Below the pieces are notes generated by a model. That model had not been told where the DNA came from. It ran no database searches and saw only the letters and a program-made list of their open reading frames with translations. Source: Nymphaea colorata (lineage: Eukaryota > Streptophyta > Magnoliopsida > Nymphaeales > Nymphaeaceae). From it: DNA of 64,000 bases. This document shows, one piece after another, positions 9,025 to 19,190 of the stretch. The position numbers and the translations under genes were made by a program. The DNA lies in contig NC_045141.1 in the NCBI RefSeq assembly GCF_008831285.2, positions 17,656,106 through 17,720,105 of the forward strand, given 5' to 3'. Position 1 is the first letter of the stretch; the number at the start of each line of letters is the position of its first letter.

Positions 9025-12000
9025 TCAAGTGAAGCTCTTCACGATCTGAGACAGAGAAGAGTACGTGCCAAGAGCTGCACAGACTGTGCCTGTTCCGATT
9101 ATTGTGATACAAAGGACGATCTGATAGCAGACAAGGAAAAAATGCAGGAAAAGATGTAATAGATAGCCGAATGGGAGAACCCAAATCTTTTAAAAAGATT
9201 GTTTCATATGTGCGTGCATGTGTAAAATATTGCTTGGCGTACTGAAGTACCTCAAATGTTGCCGTCTTCTTTATCTTCAAGAAACAGAGAGGAGGAAAGA
9301 CGACAGCCTATGATGAGCATAGCAGCAGTCAGCAGACGACATGCGCTCATCAAAAATCAAGAAAAAATGTTCTCCTATAAGTTCATCTAAATTATAAAAT
9401 GCGCATTTATGATTCACGGTTATTACAGTAAGCGAGCAGAGCAGAGAGCCAAACAATGCCATGAATAGACCTGGAACCATAGCACAGTGGGAAGGAAGGA
9501 TCATTAGAAGAAGCAGCCAGAATAGTTTAAGTTGGATAGACATGTAAAGCATATACATCAATAGATGGATCATTCGAAATATAAAGAAGAATTGGATTGC
9601 TTTCACATGCCAATGAATGTTTTTAACTAACAGTTGAATTATAAGATGCAGAGATTAGTTAATTTTTCCCTAAGTTAAAGTCTAGTGCCCCATGAAAAAA
9701 CCAATCCTTGAGAGACATTGGATTGCCTAGTTTTAATAGAACAAGTTACTGTTATAAACTTCATTGCAAGGTGGGTATCGCTTGACCTATTAGCAGAAAT
9801 TTTCTAAACGAGTTTGAGGGAAATTGAGTAAGTCTCTAAATCCTCATGGAAGCAACGTCTATTGGGTGTCTTGTGGAGCTGGGCTATCTCCAGTTATTTG
9901 CCAGTATTAGGTGATTCCCAAATCATTAAGAAGTGCCGGATTGCTCCTTCAGCTTTCATGAAGTTCATTCAGTCTCAACACTTTAAATTTTCTATGTCAA
10001 ACAGACTGTGATTCCTTTGCACTATACCCTAGACTTCATTCACATGTTTAGAACTTGTGTTGTGCAAACCATCTGTTTTTTGTGCTATTAAGCTTTCTTT
10101 TGCTTCCGTTTAAAGTAATACTACCATAGTCATGAGTTGGCATACCGAAAAAAGGTAAAAGTAATGCAATAGAGACTGTTGAAATAACTAGTCCTGTCCT
10201 TATCAGCATGCAAACGAGCAACCCATTTTGTCTCCCTACTGGAAGCAACTTCTCAAAGCCCCTCGCCAAGGGATTAAGAAGTAAGGCATATCTATTCTGC
10301 TGTCAAGGTAAAAAATTCTGAAATTAATCAAACTATTGCGCAAGAAAAGCATGTAATCTATACATTTACGAGAAGTGAAAGGATACTTAGTGAGGGGATT
10401 GATCACCTAGGAAGAAAAAGAATAAAAGAACAGAGATTAGTACGGGCTACATAATATCGTTAGCATGAATTATTAATTTGTAACTCTCTATCAACAAGGC
10501 TTGATATAAAACATGGATAGACATATCAATGATGTACTCACTGTCGTCCAGATTGCAACTTTTGAAGCAGAAAAATGTGTTGGCAAGTTCAAGGTTATTT
10601 GGGATCTAGTTTTCTGACCAAACATTAGATATCCCATCGCTCCAACAAGACCATATATTGCAGTGCACAGAAAGAAGCTGCGGTAACAGATAAACAATTT
10701 CGAGAACATATTATATTGAGACACTAGTCCATAGAAAAAAAAAATACCTACCAAATAAGTAGCGCCATGTTGAATTTTGTTTTCTGTGCCATTGATTGAT
10801 ATATATTAGGAAATACTGTGTGTCCAGCGTAGCAAAACCCATACACCCCGATTGCAAACGGAAGACCATTCCAATTAATAAAGGAGCCAGTTTGGTGAAA
10901 TCCTATACCACCAGTTGTACCCACAACAAACACTGAAAGGGATATTAAAATTGTTGCAAGAACACCACCAGCTGCATTCCACATTTGGAAAGACCCGGTA
11001 AATAGTCAATTAAAAAAATATGAGTCCACACTTTCGAAACTTTGTTCACAAGCATAAAAGATAAGAAAATGAAGTTGCACAATACCTGAAAGGTAAGACA
11101 AGACTTGGAGATCTTTTAACCAAACTGTGGGAATGACGACTAGGCCAGTTAAGATTCCAAAAAGGTGCGCAGAGCCGACATGAATCCCCGCCAAATCAAT
11201 TGAAGATCCCGGAAATAACTTTCTTAGGTTATCAGCTTCCAAGATGATAATTTCCACGCAGATGCACTGTATTATGGGGTGCAGAGAGAGAGAGAGAGAG
11301 AGAGAGTATGGTCCATGGTGTTAATTGTTATCATGAAGGACAATGGTCAACTAGAATCATCGTCATCCATAACCAGAAATGCCAAAATGTGATTGTTCAG
11401 TAATTAGAAACTGTTCAGCTACTGTTGCATTTTCAGTGCATACTGTTGCATTTTCAGTGCATGTTCCCATTTGTCGGTGTGTGCAGGGGCTGAAACAGGA
11501 TTTTTTTTAGGGGCACACCAAAATCTCTGCAAAAAAAAAAAAAACCTGCTCTCACCCGGGCCATGGCCCAGGTGGCCCCCCTCTCTCCGCCCCTGGGTGT
11601 GTGTGTATATATATATAAACAAAATAAAAGAGGAGTGATGCTCATTTCTTTCTGGAGAAAAAGGAAAAGAACCATTGGGTTGGTGGAGAAATCAGGAGCA
11701 ATTCAAGTTACTTACAAGTACCAAGAAGCGCCCATATTTTCCATAGGCAGCTTCGCCTATATCTGGATAGCTGATAATGCCTCCTCTGTTTCGCATACAA
11801 CGTCCCATGAGGATGCCTGTGTAGCAACACATGGCTGCAAAGCACGTTAAGACCAGCAAGCTTGCCCATCCAGCTTCTTTTATGGTGAAAGGTGTGGTCA
11901 GAATTCCAACTCCCAGCATCACGTTAACACCTGTTACCAAAACCTTAGAATTCAGTTAGTCCAGAAGAAAAAGAGAATACGAAAAAGATTCAAAGTGCGT

Positions 12001-12264
12001 GCGAATCTAGCTTTTCTGGCAAAGTCTGACTCCCCTTTTCTTTTAACTTGTAATGTGAACCAGAAGCACTATATGATCTGGAAAACAATATGACAGTAGT
12101 TTCAGAGTGTTGGTAAGACTATGATACCATTGAAGATGGTCTGGGTCATGCTACATCCTTGAGCATCTTGCCCTTCTCGAGAGGACTGCAAGTTTTGGTC
12201 TTCTGCCACAGTGTCTTGATGGGTAGTGGGGGAAGCAGTGATTTCATATGCATCGACCGACTCC
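9025..12264 (-). CDS. AVT1-type vacuolar amino-acid transporter (5' end not found)
   Basis: Exons in transcript order: 12264-12128, 11930-11716, 11266-11086, 10971-10752, 10677-10542, 10406-10387 (a 20-nt microexon), 10291-10146, 9470-9427, 9307-9251 and 9120-9025. All introns are GT-AG and the frame is continuous to TGA at 9027-9025, giving about 417 codons. Family landmarks are [78 protein letters not shown] and [18 protein letters not shown]. These mark an AAAP/AVT1 proton-coupled amino-acid carrier of the tonoplast with about 10-11 membrane segments. The first listed exon starts mid-frame, so at least one upstream exon is missing. About nine residues usual in TM3 (before CVE) are absent between exons 2 and 3, and a MITE lies in that intron. 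The gene may be damaged or misspliced. Confidence 0.85.
11484..11595. mobile_element. MITE with CAGGGGC...GCCCCTG ends and an 8-bp target duplication
   Basis: A 112-bp element starts caggggctgaa and ends ctctccgcccctg, so its ends are inverted repeats. It is flanked on both sides by ggtgtgtg (11476-11483 and 11596-11603), an 8-bp target duplication typical of hAT-like or Mutator-size elements, although the site is GT-rich. It lies in an intron of the AVT1-like gene. Relatives occur at 43840, 45210 and 57807, and as an end fragment at 20707. Confidence 0.7.
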
Positions 12265-13268
12265 CTGTTTGGAAAAATAGCTACGCGTTAAGTGCACGAG
12301 ATCAATGAATTAGAGGAGGTGCACTTTTGGTGGCTGCCTAGCATGTATAATCAAACAATTTTAGTTTTTCCAGATAATCCTTCTTTCTTCGAGAAATGGT
12401 ATATGTTTCTACGGGGAAGAGGTTAGAGCAGGCAGGGTCATCCACTGGAAGGGGGCTCCTAGAACACGCAATTTGTGCCCCTTTTCTCATCATGTTTTCA
12501 TTGTTCCTTCAGATTCTTTTTTTTTCTCCCCATGTACTTATTCTCTTTTTGTGAATTTAGAGACATTGATCAACTTCGTCCTGTGTTTCGTTCCGATGCA
12601 GAAAACGATGAAGAAATTGCAAAATACAGCGCAATTTAAACCAAGCAACAAATTGTCATTTAACTTTTGGGCATCAATGTATAAGTGGTTTCAAAGCGCC
12701 ACTTCATGGAAAAGAAATGTTACTTTTTTTCTTAAATGGTGAAATTATCCCCTCTCAAAAGTAATCCCAGTTTCACAATAATTAATGAAATTTTTTCAAA
12801 CTTTACTACTCTAGCAAACTTGAACCTAGAAATCGACCTGATTGTTCTTTAATACTACCAAGTAGCCCATGTCCTTCACATGAAACTTAACCACAATTTC
12901 TTTTAGACTAAAAAACAACAATACCAGTTTCCTCAAGTCTAGCCACAAATGGTTAGGTTTATTTTTACCTTTCTCTAGCAGAGAACTAATTACTGATTTA
13001 AATTGAAATTTCTATTAATTTCATGTTAAGTGCAATTTCCAAAACAGTCACAAACAGGAAATTCTTGAAATCAAGCACTGAACTTCAAAAAAACTGTCTG
13101 CAAGCACGTGATTACCCTCTCTACGACGATCTTAAGGAAAGAAAAAGATTTAATGCCAATGTGTTATTAGCTCCAAAGGCTCGCATCAAGGATCAGAAGA
13201 CGAACAACTAAATTTTATGTAAAGGAAAACTTAATTTCATGGGAACGTTTCTGACAGAGTTACAGGTA
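12265..13268. other. Upstream or first-intron DNA of the AVT1-like gene
   Basis: No exon could be recognised on either strand. The AVT1-like transcript must start upstream of 12264, so this stretch is either its first intron or its promoter, cut off from further upstream DNA by the copia insertion at 13274. Confidence 0.4.
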
Positions 13269-13273
13269 AAGTC

Positions 13274-13824
13274 TGAAGAAAATAGAGGCGATATCAGTAA
13301 GGAAACTCTTGATCAAGAAAGAAAGGAGGAAAACAGAGGAAGTCAGCGTTACAATGCCAAAGAGGAAAACAGAGGAGTGAATGAAGAAACTCCAGCCAGC
13401 CGTGACAATGAAAACAGTAACGGCTGTAATCACTATAATGCCAACAAGGAAACACCAGCCCATCATGACGCTGGAGACAGTAACGATTATAATCGTTACC
13501 ATGGAAAGAAGGAAACATTGTCATCTGGCCAACCGTGTGAAGAAAGAAATACAAAGACAATGGCTGGCCAGGCAGCTCTCAAACAGAGAGACACAACTCA
13601 ACAAAGAAATAACGACTGTAAATCAGATACAGTTTCCTTCTGTAAAGATTGATATAGATCTTGTAATTCAGGAAATAATGATGCTTGTAATTATATTATA
13701 AATAGAAGAAAGAACCAGACATATCGTCACCAAGAACGATAGCTGCCCTTGTGGATGTAGGTGTGATTTTACACCGAACCACGTTATATCAGGCGTTAGT
13801 CCCTTAAATCTCTGTTTTTCTTTA
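13274..13824 (+). repeat. 5' LTR of the copia element
   Basis: 551 bp, from TGAAGAAAATAG to TTTTTCTTTA. U3 carries three copies of a gaggaaaacagagg-like motif (near 13276, 13326 and 13361). It also has two diverged tandem units of exactly 63 bp (13386-13448 and 13449-13511), with the start of a third at 13512. The same frame that closes the polyprotein is open here to 13652, ahead of the TATA box at 13697. Confidence 0.95.
13697..13704 (+). promoter_or_regulatory. Likely TATA box of the copia LTR promoter
   Basis: TATAAATA lies in the second half of the LTR, after the U3 repeats and about 120 bp before the LTR end. That would put the RNA start near 13730. The same box is at 18482-18489 in the 3' LTR, where it could drive transcription into flanking DNA toward 19 kb. 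Confidence 0.6.
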
Positions 13825-16800
13825 TGGTATCAGAGCAGGACAACCCTATGGCGCAGAACAATTCTTCCTCAAGCATGGCGTCAGCTCCAAGCAAATACCC
13901 TTACCCATACAATCTGAACGTTGCCAACTTTGTGTCGATCAAGCTCAATCAAGGAAATTTTCTGCTTTGGCAAACACAGATGATGGGGCTCATCGAGAGC
14001 CAAGATATGACTGGTTTCCTAGACGGAGAATACCAGCCGCCCGCACAGTTCCTCACTGCCTCTACTGAAAATACAGTCACAGGACTGAATCCCGACTATC
14101 TTGCTTGGCGAAAGTCGGATCGTCTTCTTAAAGGATGGATCACTGGGACTCTTGCAGAGGAAATCCTAGGCATTATCATCGGACAACAAACTGCCATGGA
14201 GGTATGGACTACTCTAACTCAGCATTTCGCTAATAAATCTAAGGAGCGAGAAATGTTTCTTATGCAAAAACTTCAAATGCATAAGAAAGGGAACTCGTCC
14301 ATTGATGAATATGTTCGCAGCTTCAAGAAAATTTCCGATGAGCTCGCTGCTATTGGAAAGCCTATTACAGACGAAACTAAAGTCTTTTGGCTCCTCACTG
14401 GCCTCGGAAAAGATTATGAATCTTTTCGAACAACCTTATTGACAACCATGCTGAAACCACCAGCACCCTCATATCTTGAGGTAGTTGCTCTTCTTCAAAA
14501 TCATGAAACTATGAGGACGTTAGAAGAAGATTCTTCTAGCACCCACGTTACTTTTTTCAGCCACCGTCAACCTAATCAAAGGTACAAGGGAAGCAAAAAT
14601 CAAACCTTCAATTCTAAAGGACGTGGGTTTGTGCAAGCTAGCCAAAGTGGTTCATGGAACTCAGCCGACAAAAACAAAGATGGCAATATGAACCGATCAG
14701 CTCCAGAAAAAGGCATAATATGCCAAATATGCAGCAAAAGAAATCACACCGCTCTCAACTGCTGGCATAGGTTCAATCAAGTGTTTCAGTCACAGAAGGC
14801 CCCACAAGCTTTAACCATCACGAAAGCATCTGAAAATCAAGATCAACAATGGTTTCCTGACACCGGTGCATCGGCTCATGTGACGTCTAACGCAGGTATA
14901 CTCAGTTCTCTATCTAAATATTATGGGACAGATAAAATTATGGTTGGAAATGGAGAAAAATTGGATATTACTCATATAGGGCAGGCTACTATAGCTAATG
15001 GGCAACAAAAACTGGTTCTTGATAATGTTTTAGTCGTCCCCAAGATCAAGAAAAACCTTATCTCTGTCAGTCAGTTAACGTCCGATCTTCCTTATGTTTT
15101 TGAATTTTCAACTAATGAATTTGCTGTGAAGGAAAAGATGACCAACAAAGTGATAATTACGGGGAAGAGGCATGAAGATCTTTATGCGGTTGAAAATAAG
15201 AGAGAAGGCAGCGACCGGATCCATGAAGTTCATTTCTCTACAAGATTTCAAGCAGCAACTAAAGAAGTTTGGCACCAACGTCTAGGTCACATTCATCGTG
15301 AGGTAGTAAATTTTCTTGCAAATAAAAAGGCCATTCGTGTGACAGGCCATAGTTCTTTAAACAGCATATGTTCTAGTTGTCAAATGGCAAAAATGTGTCG
15401 TCTTCCTTTCTTACCAGTGGATGAGCATTGTGAAAAATTTCTTGATAAAGTTCATTGTGATTTATGGGGACCAGCCCCTGTTATTTCAGTTGCTAAATTT
15501 CGATTCTATGCTGTTTTCATTGATGAAGCCACCCGGTTCACTTGGTTCTATCCCTTGCGTTACAAATCTGAGTTATACCAAGTGTTTACGATTTTCCATA
15601 AATATGTTGAAAATCAGTTTGATACAAAAATTAAGATATTTCAAAGTGATGAAGGAGGTGAATTCAATAGTCTCAAACTTGCAGCGTATTTACAAGAACA
15701 TGGTATACATCATCACAAAGCTTGTCCTAAAACGCCACCCCAAAATGGAATGGCAGAACGGCGTCACAGGACCATTGTCGAACTCGGTTTGGCAATGAAG
15801 TTCAATGCTAATATACCAGCTCGATATTGGGTTGAAACATTTTCCACTGCAGTTTGGCTTATTAATAGACTACCCACTCCTACATTGAAGATGAAATCTC
15901 CTTTTGAATTGGTTTTTGGAAAAAGTCCGTCTTACTCTTGCTTGCGGACATTTGGGACTAGATGTTTTCCATATCTCAGAGATTACGCTCTCAACAAACT
16001 TGAACCAAGATCCTTACCTTGTGTATTTTTGGGTTATAGTAATACACATAAGGGATACAAGTGCTTATATCCACCTACAGGGAAAATATATATTTCCCGA
16101 CATGTTGTCTTTGATGAAAGTATCTTCCCTTATAAACAGCCTGGAGCACTCTTTTCTTCTACATCAACCAGCAACAGTGGGGTGACTTACAGTGATTGGA
16201 TTGCATTAGATCAATGTTCAGATGGTAACAATGATAATTCATATCAAGTGGTTGATCATCATCTCTTGCATGATGGTTCATCAGACACTGCTTTTGTCCA
16301 AGAGCCGCCTAGCAGACACGACAATGTTTCAGCACAAGAGACACATGATATAGGTGCAAATGATCTACTCTCACCAAACAATGAGGCTGGAAGTCAACCA
16401 CCTACAGAACAACGGCCGTTCCAAGGAACCTCCAATATTCATTCAATGGTAACTCGGGCTAAGGTTGGTACCTTAAAACCAAACCCTAAGTATTTTTTGG
16501 CCTTAACGGTACCACTTGAACCCAAAACTGTTAAGCAGGCCTTTAAAGATCCAGGTTGGGTTGCTGCTATGAAAGAAGAGTTACGTGCCTTGGAACAATG
16601 CCACACTTGGACGTTGGTACCTCGCCAATCAGGTATGAACGTTGTTTCAACCCGATGGGTCTTTAAAACCAAACTCAAAAGTGATGGAACGGTTGAGCGA
16701 CTCAAAGCTAGACTGGTTGCGCGCGGGTTCAACCAAGTGCCTGGCATTGACTTTCTAGAAACCTTCTCTCCTGTTATAAAGCCAGCAACTATTAGAATTG

Positions 16801-18437
16801 TGCTTACTATAGCTCTTTCTCACAACTGGGATATTCGACAAATGGATGTCAAAAATGCCTTCTTGCATGGTGATTTGGATCAAACTGTATTTATTGAACA
16901 ACCACCAGGATTTCTTGATGATCAAAAACCAAATTATGTGTGCCAGTTACACAAAGCTCTCTATGGTTTACGTCAAGCTCCAAGAGCATGGTACGATCGG
17001 TTTGGAACTTATCTTCTCTCAAAAGGTTTCTTCTCCAGCATCTCTGATTCCTCGCTATTTATCTATAAAGAAGGTCGTGGTGTCATACTTTTATTATTGT
17101 ACGTCGACGATATCATATTAACTGGCAGCAACCCTATGCTACTTGAAGACTTCATTCGAGATATTAGCAAGGAGTTTTCTATGAAGGATCTTGGTTATCT
17201 TCATCACTTTCTTGGCATAGAAGTGATCAAATTTTCTGGAGGGCTCTTCCTCAATCAAAAGCGATATGCCTATAGCCTGCTGGAAAGAGCAAATATGACA
17301 TCGTGCAAACCGGCCGTCACTCCCTTGGTTCAAAATTACAAAAATCTGGTTGATGACATACCTTTTTCCGATCCGACACTCTTTCGAAGCTTGGTGGGAG
17401 GCCTCCAATACCTCACGTTCACGCGGCCTGACATCTCCTTCGCTGTGAACTTTATCAGCCAATACATGCAATCACCCATGGTCAGTCACTTTCAACTACT
17501 TAAAAGACTCATTCGATATGTTAGTGGTTCCATTGATATCGGATGTCATATACATTCGCAAGCGCAACTCCAACTTCATGCCTTTTCTGACTCTGACTGG
17601 GCGGGATGCCAGGCAACACGTCGCTCAACTACTGGTTTTGTTACGTTTATTGGCACTAATCCTATTTCATGGACAGCAAAGAAGCAACCTACAGTGGCCA
17701 GATCTACCACCGAGGCTGAGTACCGATCAATGGCATCTGCTGCTGCCGAATTAACCTGGATTACATATATCCTCAAAGACATCGGACTCTATCTCCCAGA
17801 ACCACCGGTCCTCTACTGTGACAACATGTCTGCACTTCAAGTCTCTATCAAACCGGTTTTTCACTCTCGCATGAAGCATGTCGAATTAGATTATCATTTT
17901 CTAAGGGAAAAGGTTGCACTTGGTCTTCTTACGACTCAATTTGTTCCAACGACCCAACAGGTGGCTGACATTTTCACCAAGGCTCTCTCTCGAACCACTT
18001 TTGAATTTTTAAGAGGCAAACTAGCGCTTTCCATACTGCCGCCTAGTTTGAGGGAGGCTGAAGAAAATAGAGGCGATATCAGTAAGGAAACTCTTGATCA
18101 AGAAAGAAAGGAGGAAAACAGAGGAAGTCAGCGTTACAATGCCAAAGAGGAAAACAGAGGAGTGAATGAAGAAACTCCAGCCAGCCGTGACAATGAAAAC
18201 AGTAACGGCTGTAATCACTATAATGCCAACAAGGAAACACCAGCCCATCATGACGCTGGAGACAGTAACGATTATAATCGTTACCATGGAAAGAAGGAAA
18301 CATTGTCATCTGGCCAACCGTGTGAAGAAAGAAATACAAAGACAATGGCTGGCCAGGCAGCTCTCAAACAGAGAGACACAACTCAACAAAGAAATAACGA
18401 CTGTAAATCAGATACAGTTTCCTTCTGTAAAGATTGA
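13824..18437 (+). CDS. Copia gag-pol polyprotein, 1537 aa, with an LTR-encoded tail
   Basis: Reverse-transcribing polyprotein made in the cytoplasm and self-cleaved in virus-like particles. In order: UBN2-like gag; zinc knuckle CQICSKRNHTALNC (300-313); aspartic protease DTGAS (346-350); GAG-pre-integrase with H484, H489, C516 and C519; integrase triad D546, D609 and E645 (D609 and E645 are 35 residues apart); reverse transcriptase with YVDD at 1093-1096; and RNase H from FSDSDWAG (about 1253) to near 1400. There is no stop or frameshift, and all catalytic residues are seen. The ATG at 13824 spans the LTR/primer-site junction; ATG 13848 (MAQNNSSSS) is a conservative alternative. Residues 1413-1537 are encoded by U3 of the 3' LTR: a hydrophilic tail with EENRG repeats and two 21-residue repeats (1450-1470 and 1471-1491) ending at a stop inside the LTR. 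Confidence 0.95.
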   Translation: MVSEQDNPMAQNNSSSSMASAPSKYPYPYNLNVANFVSIKLNQGNFLLWQTQMMGLIESQDMTGFLDGEYQPPAQFLTASTENTVTGLNPDYLAWRKSDRLLKGWITGTLAEEILGIIIGQQTAMEVWTTLTQHFANKSKEREMFLMQKLQMHKKGNSSIDEYVRSFKKISDELAAIGKPITDETKVFWLLTGLGKDYESFRTTLLTTMLKPPAPSYLEVVALLQNHETMRTLEEDSSSTHVTFFSHRQPNQRYKGSKNQTFNSKGRGFVQASQSGSWNSADKNKDGNMNRSAPEKGIICQICSKRNHTALNCWHRFNQVFQSQKAPQALTITKASENQDQQWFPDTGASAHVTSNAGILSSLSKYYGTDKIMVGNGEKLDITHIGQATIANGQQKLVLDNVLVVPKIKKNLISVSQLTSDLPYVFEFSTNEFAVKEKMTNKVIITGKRHEDLYAVENKREGSDRIHEVHFSTRFQAATKEVWHQRLGHIHREVVNFLANKKAIRVTGHSSLNSICSSCQMAKMCRLPFLPVDEHCEKFLDKVHCDLWGPAPVISVAKFRFYAVFIDEATRFTWFYPLRYKSELYQVFTIFHKYVENQFDTKIKIFQSDEGGEFNSLKLAAYLQEHGIHHHKACPKTPPQNGMAERRHRTIVELGLAMKFNANIPARYWVETFSTAVWLINRLPTPTLKMKSPFELVFGKSPSYSCLRTFGTRCFPYLRDYALNKLEPRSLPCVFLGYSNTHKGYKCLYPPTGKIYISRHVVFDESIFPYKQPGALFSSTSTSNSGVTYSDWIALDQCSDGNNDNSYQVVDHHLLHDGSSDTAFVQEPPSRHDNVSAQETHDIGANDLLSPNNEAGSQPPTEQRPFQGTSNIHSMVTRAKVGTLKPNPKYFLALTVPLEPKTVKQAFKDPGWVAAMKEELRALEQCHTWTLVPRQSGMNVVSTRWVFKTKLKSDGTVERLKARLVARGFNQVPGIDFLETFSPVIKPATIRIVLTIALSHNWDIRQMDVKNAFLHGDLDQTVFIEQPPGFLDDQKPNYVCQLHKALYGLRQAPRAWYDRFGTYLLSKGFFSSISDSSLFIYKEGRGVILLLLYVDDIILTGSNPMLLEDFIRDISKEFSMKDLGYLHHFLGIEVIKFSGGLFLNQKRYAYSLLERANMTSCKPAVTPLVQNYKNLVDDIPFSDPTLFRSLVGGLQYLTFTRPDISFAVNFISQYMQSPMVSHFQLLKRLIRYVSGSIDIGCHIHSQAQLQLHAFSDSDWAGCQATRRSTTGFVTFIGTNPISWTAKKQPTVARSTTEAEYRSMASAAAELTWITYILKDIGLYLPEPPVLYCDNMSALQVSIKPVFHSRMKHVELDYHFLREKVALGLLTTQFVPTTQQVADIFTKALSRTTFEFLRGKLALSILPPSLREAEENRGDISKETLDQERKEENRGSQRYNAKEENRGVNEETPASRDNENSNGCNHYNANKETPAHHDAGDSNDYNRYHGKKETLSSGQPCEERNTKTMAGQAALKQRDTTQQRNNDCKSDTVSFCKD
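13825..13836 (+). other. Primer-binding site (initiator tRNA-Met)
   Basis: TGGTATCAGAGC directly abuts the 5' LTR and matches the 3' end of plant initiator tRNA-Met, the usual copia primer. The last LTR base plus the first two site bases spell ATG, the first start codon of the gag-pol frame. Confidence 0.9.
18047..18058 (+). other. Polypurine tract of the copia element
   Basis: TTTGAGGGAGGC immediately precedes the TG of the 3' LTR, where the plus-strand primer is expected. It is also translated, as SLREA, within the polyprotein frame. Confidence 0.8.
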
Positions 18438-18609
18438 TATAGATCTTGTAATTCAGGAAATAATGATGCTTGTAATTATATTATAAATAGAAGAAAGAAC
18501 CAGACATATCGTCACCAAGAACGATAGCTGCCCTTGTGGATGTAGGTGTGATTTTACACCGAACCACGTTATATCAGGCGTTAGTCCCTTAAATCTCTGT
18601 TTTTCTTTA
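18059..18609 (+). repeat. 3' LTR of the copia element
   Basis: 551 bp, with no difference from the 5' LTR found on reading. It contains the last 125 codons and the stop (18435-18437) of gag-pol, the 63-bp repeats at 18171-18233 and 18234-18296, and a TATA box at 18482-18489. Confidence 0.95.
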
Positions 18610-19038
18610 AAGTCAAGCAGGAAATTCTTCTTCAAGAAAAGACTACATAAATAACCGTTAATTTTGAGAAACGAAGAACACAACAAAGTTCTTCGCTCTC
18701 CGTTGGATTGCTTAATTATACTGAACATAAGGACCCTCTCCTCATCCGCCATTTTACATAAATTCTCATCCACTAGTCACATGGCATTATTTTCGGATGT
18801 TGACGACACAAAACACAGAAAGAAAAAAATGCGATTCTGCACTTGTCCCACATTGTCTAAACTGAAAACGTTTTAACAATTCCACGTTATATTATCTCTT
18901 TCGAAAGGCAATAACATGAAAAATACAAAAAATAGCACAAGTGTCTCATATTTGGCTCAATAATCGCACGAACTTTCAGTCGCCCTTCCATAAACCAAAA
19001 AACACACCATTCCTCAATGTTACTTTTTTCTTAAATGA

Positions 19039-19190
<152 letters not shown>

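Larger units (their letters stand above)
13269..18614 (+). mobile_element. Full-length Ty1/copia LTR retrotransposon
   Basis: The element is 5336 bp (13274-18609). Its LTRs are each 551 bp (13274-13824 and 18059-18609), begin TG and end TA. The 5-bp target duplication AAGTC is at 13269-13273 and 18610-18614. The primer-binding site TGGTATCAGAGC follows the 5' LTR and a purine tract precedes the 3' LTR. One uninterrupted gag-pol frame fills the interior in the copia order protease-integrase-RT-RNase H. I saw no difference between the two LTRs, so the insertion is recent and the element may still be mobile. It lies about 1 kb upstream of the first found AVT1-like exon, in opposite orientation. 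Confidence 0.97.

Noticed and set aside
13239-13652. 137-codon frame in the 5' LTR as a separate gene
   Set aside because: It is the U3 copy of the polyprotein tail. It lies upstream of the LTR TATA box, so it is not on the element RNA in this copy.
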